Assembly (NCBI GenBank): GCA_002428805.1
Contig: DIXX01000086.1
Coordinates: 677-27,385 of the forward strand
Origin: Cetobacterium sp. UBA6069
GTDB taxonomy: Bacteria; Fusobacteriota; Fusobacteriia; Fusobacteriales; Fusobacteriaceae
Length of the DNA: 26,709 bases
Direction of reading: 5' to 3'
Shown here: one piece after another, positions 24,069 to 26,709 of the stretch
Position numbering within the stretch: the stretch's first letter is position 1
Layout: each line of letters begins with the position of its first letter
The notes under the pieces: generated by a model
Databases searched by the model: none
Told to the model about the DNA's origin: nothing
Seen by the model: the letters and a program-made list of their open reading frames with translations, nothing else
Translations under genes and position numbers: made by a program

Positions 24069-24919
24069 AAAAATTTTTATTTTTATTTACTGTGTGTTGG
24101 TTAAAAGTATTTTCTTTAGAGATTGTTGGAGATTGGGTTGTTAGCGATAAGGGAGAGCGAGTAAAATTAAAAGAATACAATCGGATCTTAGTATATAACT
24201 TTGGTGCAGTAGAGATTTTATATAAAATAAATGCTGAGGATAAAATTGTAGGAGTTGGAAATCATAATAAAAAAATATGGCCAGAAGAAAAGACAAAGCA
24301 TTTAGCTTTAGCGGGACCTATTTCAAAACCATCAGTAGAAACAATCTTATCTTTTAATCCAGATTTGGTAATTTTTAATGTAATGGGAGAGGTAAAAGGT
24401 GAGCTCGATAAATTTGATATTCCATCTATAACATTTATAAATAAAAATTTAGATGATATATTGCACAATATATCTATTTTAGGAAAGCTTACAGCAAGAG
24501 AAGAGGAAAGTAGAAAGCTTATTTTTGAGCTAGAAGAAAAAAAGAGCTATATAAAAAAAAATTTAAAACTAGATGGAAAAGCTTTAGTTTTATATTCTAA
24601 CTCACCACCAACATCTTTTGATAAAAAATCATTGCCAGTAGAAATTTTAGAGATATTAGGATTAGAGGTTATTCAGCCAAAATTAGGAAAAAAAGCGATA
24701 ATATCTTCAGAATATATTTTAAATGAAAATCCAGATTATATAATAGGAACAAGAAGTATTAAAAATATAGATGGCATTGTAAAATCTATTCCACTTATAG
24801 AGGAAACGAAAGCATTTAAAAATAAAGATATATATGTAATAGACTCAACCGAGATTTTAAGGGCATCACATAGAGTTTTTGATGAAATAGAAAAAATTTA
24901 TAATGAACTAAAAAAATAA
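24065..24919 (+). CDS. Periplasmic binding protein of a metal-chelate importer (second set)
   Basis: This 284-residue protein starts with a signal peptide (about 18 residues). One cysteine (Cys11) lies inside its hydrophobic core but not in a lipobox. The mature protein has the Peripla_BP_2 pattern: ILVYNFGAVEILYKINAEDKIVGVGN, then PSVETILSFNPDLVIFN, then a second lobe with PVEILEILGLEVIQP. The order permease-ATPase-binding protein differs from the first set. It may bind haem, an iron chelate or cobalamin. exbBD-tonB lie one gene downstream, which fits a ligand that also needs an outer-membrane TonB-dependent receptor. Confidence 0.85.
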   Translation: MKKFLFLFTVCWLKVFSLEIVGDWVVSDKGERVKLKEYNRILVYNFGAVEILYKINAEDKIVGVGNHNKKIWPEEKTKHLALAGPISKPSVETILSFNPDLVIFNVMGEVKGELDKFDIPSITFINKNLDDILHNISILGKLTAREEESRKLIFELEEKKSYIKKNLKLDGKALVLYSNSPPTSFDKKSLPVEILEILGLEVIQPKLGKKAIISSEYILNENPDYIIGTRSIKNIDGIVKSIPLIEETKAFKNKDIYVIDSTEILRASHRVFDEIEKIYNELKK

Positions 24920-25001
24920 AAATGTTGCCATATTTTAGCCATAAAAGTTTGTTAAGATATCTTTGTAAACGAAAGCGAAGAAAACTTAGGAGGTATAAGA
25001 A

Positions 25002-25379
25002 ATGAAAAAATTTTTATTGGTATCGATGATGGCATTAGGGTTAGGAACAGTAGCAATGGCAAAAGGAAATAACGGGCATAAAATGTCTTCTGAAATGATG
25101 AGAAGTAATGGTGGAAAAATGATGACAAATCAATGCCAAACAAACGAAGAAAAATTAGCTATGAGAGAGAAAATGAGAACGAATCCTAAACTTCAAGAGG
25201 GAAGAATAAAATTACAAGAGAATAAGTTAGCGATGATGAAAGAGATGGCAAAAGAGACTCCAAACTTTACAAACATAGAAAAAATAAACAAAGATAAAGC
25301 TAATATTCAAGCAGAGATGAAAACAGAGCAAATGAAAATGAGATATGAGATATTAAAAGCAAATAAAACAGCAAATTAA
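25002..25379 (+). CDS. Small exported methionine-rich helical protein of unknown function
   Basis: The 125-residue product has a clear signal peptide cut near AMA (residue 20). The mature part of about 105 residues has 13 methionines and one cysteine, many Lys/Glu and no further membrane span. From residue 48 on it looks like a long helical hairpin. Size, location and composition recall Spy/CpxP-type periplasmic chaperones or metal-sensing proteins, and methionine clusters can bind copper(I). None of this is proven, and I do not recognise a family signature. AGGAGG precedes the start. It has its own terminator and lies between a metal-chelate importer and exbB. Confidence 0.75.
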   Translation: MKKFLLVSMMALGLGTVAMAKGNNGHKMSSEMMRSNGGKMMTNQCQTNEEKLAMREKMRTNPKLQEGRIKLQENKLAMMKEMAKETPNFTNIEKINKDKANIQAEMKTEQMKMRYEILKANKTAN

Positions 25380-25386
25380 TTTATGT

Positions 25387-25413
25387 GAGCAAGGCTAATC
25401 CCTTGCTCTTTTT
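25387..25413 (+). terminator. Terminator after the Met-rich gene
   Basis: GAGCAAGG (25387-25394) pairs with CCTTGCTC (25401-25408) around CTAATC, followed by a T tract. Confidence 0.88.
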
Positions 25414-25464
25414 AATTCTATAATATATACTTTAGTTATAGATTTTTTAAACGGAGGAGATTAG

Positions 25465-26073
25465 ATGTTATTTTATTTAAAAGCTGGGGGGCCTATTTTA
25501 TATATTTTATTATTTTTATCAACGATTTCACTTGGAATTATACTAGAGAGAACAATATGTTTTATAAAAAATAAAACATCGGTAGATTTGATGTTTAAAA
25601 AAGAGATAAAAGAACTTTTATTAGATAAAAAATATGATGAAGCTATAGAGTTTTCAAAAAAAGAGAAAGGTGTAGTTGGAAAAACTTTAACTAAATTTTT
25701 AACTCGTTATTGCCTAACGGAAGATTATAAAGATAGTGATGAGTTGCTGAGAGAGATAGAACTTGAAGAGATGGATATTTTAGAAAAAAATACATATATT
25801 TTAGGAATAATAGCTTATACCGCACCAATGATTGGTTTGTTAGGAACTGTAACAGGAATGATTTTGGCTTTTGGAAAAATTGCTGTAACAGGAACTGGAG
25901 ATCCTAATGCAATTGCAGGCGGAATTTCACAGGCTTTATTGACAACAGCGGGTGGATTAATTATAGCTATTCCATCAATAATAGCTTATAATATTTTTAA
26001 TAAAAAGATAGAAAAAATGAGTTTAGAAGTAGAAAAAATAGCAACATTTATAGTAAATATTGTAAAGAGGTAA
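25465..26073 (+). CDS. exbB: ExbB proton-channel subunit of the TonB system
   Basis: This 202-residue inner-membrane protein of the MotA/TolQ/ExbB family has three membrane spans (about 10-30, 110-135 and 145-172). The conserved core reads YTAPMIGLLGTVTGMI, followed by GGISQALLTTAGGLIIAIPSI. With ExbD it converts the proton gradient into work on TonB. The start is preceded by GGAGGAG. The next gene is exbD (5-bp gap), then tonB. TolQ is a paralogue of similar layout, but the downstream TonB-like gene supports ExbB. A TATACT (25426-25431) with a weak -35 in the preceding terminator stem may be the promoter. Confidence 0.92.
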   Translation: MLFYLKAGGPILYILLFLSTISLGIILERTICFIKNKTSVDLMFKKEIKELLLDKKYDEAIEFSKKEKGVVGKTLTKFLTRYCLTEDYKDSDELLREIELEEMDILEKNTYILGIIAYTAPMIGLLGTVTGMILAFGKIAVTGTGDPNAIAGGISQALLTTAGGLIIAIPSIIAYNIFNKKIEKMSLEVEKIATFIVNIVKR

Positions 26074-26078
26074 TATTT

Positions 26079-26468
26079 ATGAAGAGAAGAACGAAGAAAA
26101 GAAGTTTAGCTACTCCAGATTTGACACCTCTAATAGATGTAGTGTTTTTATTGTTGATATTTTTTATGCTAGTTACAACTTTTGATAAATATAGTGGATT
26201 TAAATTGGAGCTTCCAAAATCTGGAGCTATATCAGAGAGTTCAAATTTAGAGTATGAATTAATTATAGATAAAGATGAAAAATATTATATTTCAGTAGAT
26301 AAAATTTCAACTGAAATAATGTTAGAGAATCTATCTGAGAAACTTAAGAATGTAAAAGAGATAACAATTAGTGCAGATAAAGATTTAAGATATGAAGTTG
26401 TAGTTAAAGCTATTGCTAAATTAAAAGATATAGGAATAGATAAAGTGGAGCTGAATTTTAATGAATAA
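26079..26468 (+). CDS. exbD: ExbD subunit of the TonB system
   Basis: This 129-residue protein has a short basic cytoplasmic tail and one membrane span (about 17-37), with a periplasmic domain. The proton-carrying aspartate is Asp20 in TPLIDVVFLLLIFFM. It follows exbB by five bases and overlaps tonB by eight, so the three are one operon. Confidence 0.94.
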   Translation: MKRRTKKRSLATPDLTPLIDVVFLLLIFFMLVTTFDKYSGFKLELPKSGAISESSNLEYELIIDKDEKYYISVDKISTEIMLENLSEKLKNVKEITISADKDLRYEVVVKAIAKLKDIGIDKVELNFNE

Positions 26469-26709
26469 ATTTTATATTTTATCAGCAGTTTTACATACTT
26501 TAGTAGTAGGTATGTTTTTATTTCTCACTACAGAGGAAGAGATAAAATTTAAAGAGAAAAAAAATATAGTTGTATCCGTGAGAAATAATAGAGCTATAAG
26601 TAATAACACAGAAGCTAGTTCAAAACCTAAAAACATTGCATCTGAGATAGAAAGTGAAGCTAAAAAAAACGATGAGAAGATAATACAAAAAAAACAAGAA
26701 AAAAAACAA
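26461..26709 (+). CDS. tonB: TonB N-terminus, cut by the window end
   Basis: Only the first 83 codons are present. They encode MNKFYILSAVLHTLVVGMFL, a membrane anchor with the SxxxH motif (Ser8, His12) through which TonB couples to ExbB-ExbD. A Lys/Glu-rich stretch follows, in place of the usual Pro-rich linker so far. The start overlaps exbD by eight bases and has GGAG about ten bases upstream. The reading frame is still open at the edge. The C-terminal receptor-binding domain lies outside the window. Confidence 0.8.
   Translation, partial: MNKFYILSAVLHTLVVGMFLFLTTEEEIKFKEKKNIVVSVRNNRAISNNTEASSKPKNIASEIESEAKKNDEKIIQKKQEKKQ

Overview
The window is very AT-rich, Gram-negative-type DNA. Signal peptides without lipobox cysteines, an ExbB-ExbD-TonB cluster and clostridia-like cysteine and B12 genes together suggest a member of the Fusobacteriota (Fusobacterium, Cetobacterium or Ilyobacter-like). 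The genus is an inference. I count 25 protein genes, 23 of them on the + strand.

Left end (1-2818). rpmH (L34) reads leftward. To its right is an extremely AT-rich 770-bp non-coding stretch, then a rightward gene. In many bacteria dnaA and oriC lie here. This window instead has a 616-residue protein resembling plasmid RPA/RepA-type initiators. The spacer holds five good 24-bp iterons and one degenerate copy, all in the same orientation. Successive starts are 105, 106, 105, 103 and 53 bp apart, close to 10, 10, 10, 10 and 5 helical turns. I saw no consensus DnaA box. Almost all genes to the right point away from this region. My reading is a chromosomal origin driven by a plasmid-type initiator; an integrated plasmid is the alternative. 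This is the most interesting part of the window.

2900-8960. ptsH-ptsI (general PTS proteins) are followed by an alanine racemase gene. A SAM-I riboswitch with a clear terminator/antiterminator pair then controls metN-metI-metQ, a methionine importer.

9000-15290. This is a cysteine/cystine catabolic module. A sigma-54-dependent activator is followed by three 17-bp perfect palindromes and a -24/-12 promoter. Next come cyuA (L-cysteine desulfidase), a CoA-disulfide-reductase-like flavoprotein and a TcyP-like cystine symporter. Together they could import cystine, reduce it and release pyruvate, ammonia and H2S.

15289-16998. A single leftward ABC exporter half-transporter is convergent with the cystine operon and shares a bidirectional terminator with it.

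17100-26709. A cobalamin riboswitch precedes cbiK (cobaltochelatase) and a BtuF/BtuC/BtuD-like importer. A LysM-M23 cell-wall protein comes next, then a second FecCD-type importer in the order permease-ATPase-binding protein. A Met-rich exported protein and exbB-exbD-tonB follow, with tonB cut by the window end. This half looks devoted to B12 or other metal-chelate uptake across two membranes, energised by TonB at the outer membrane and by ABC ATPases at the inner one.
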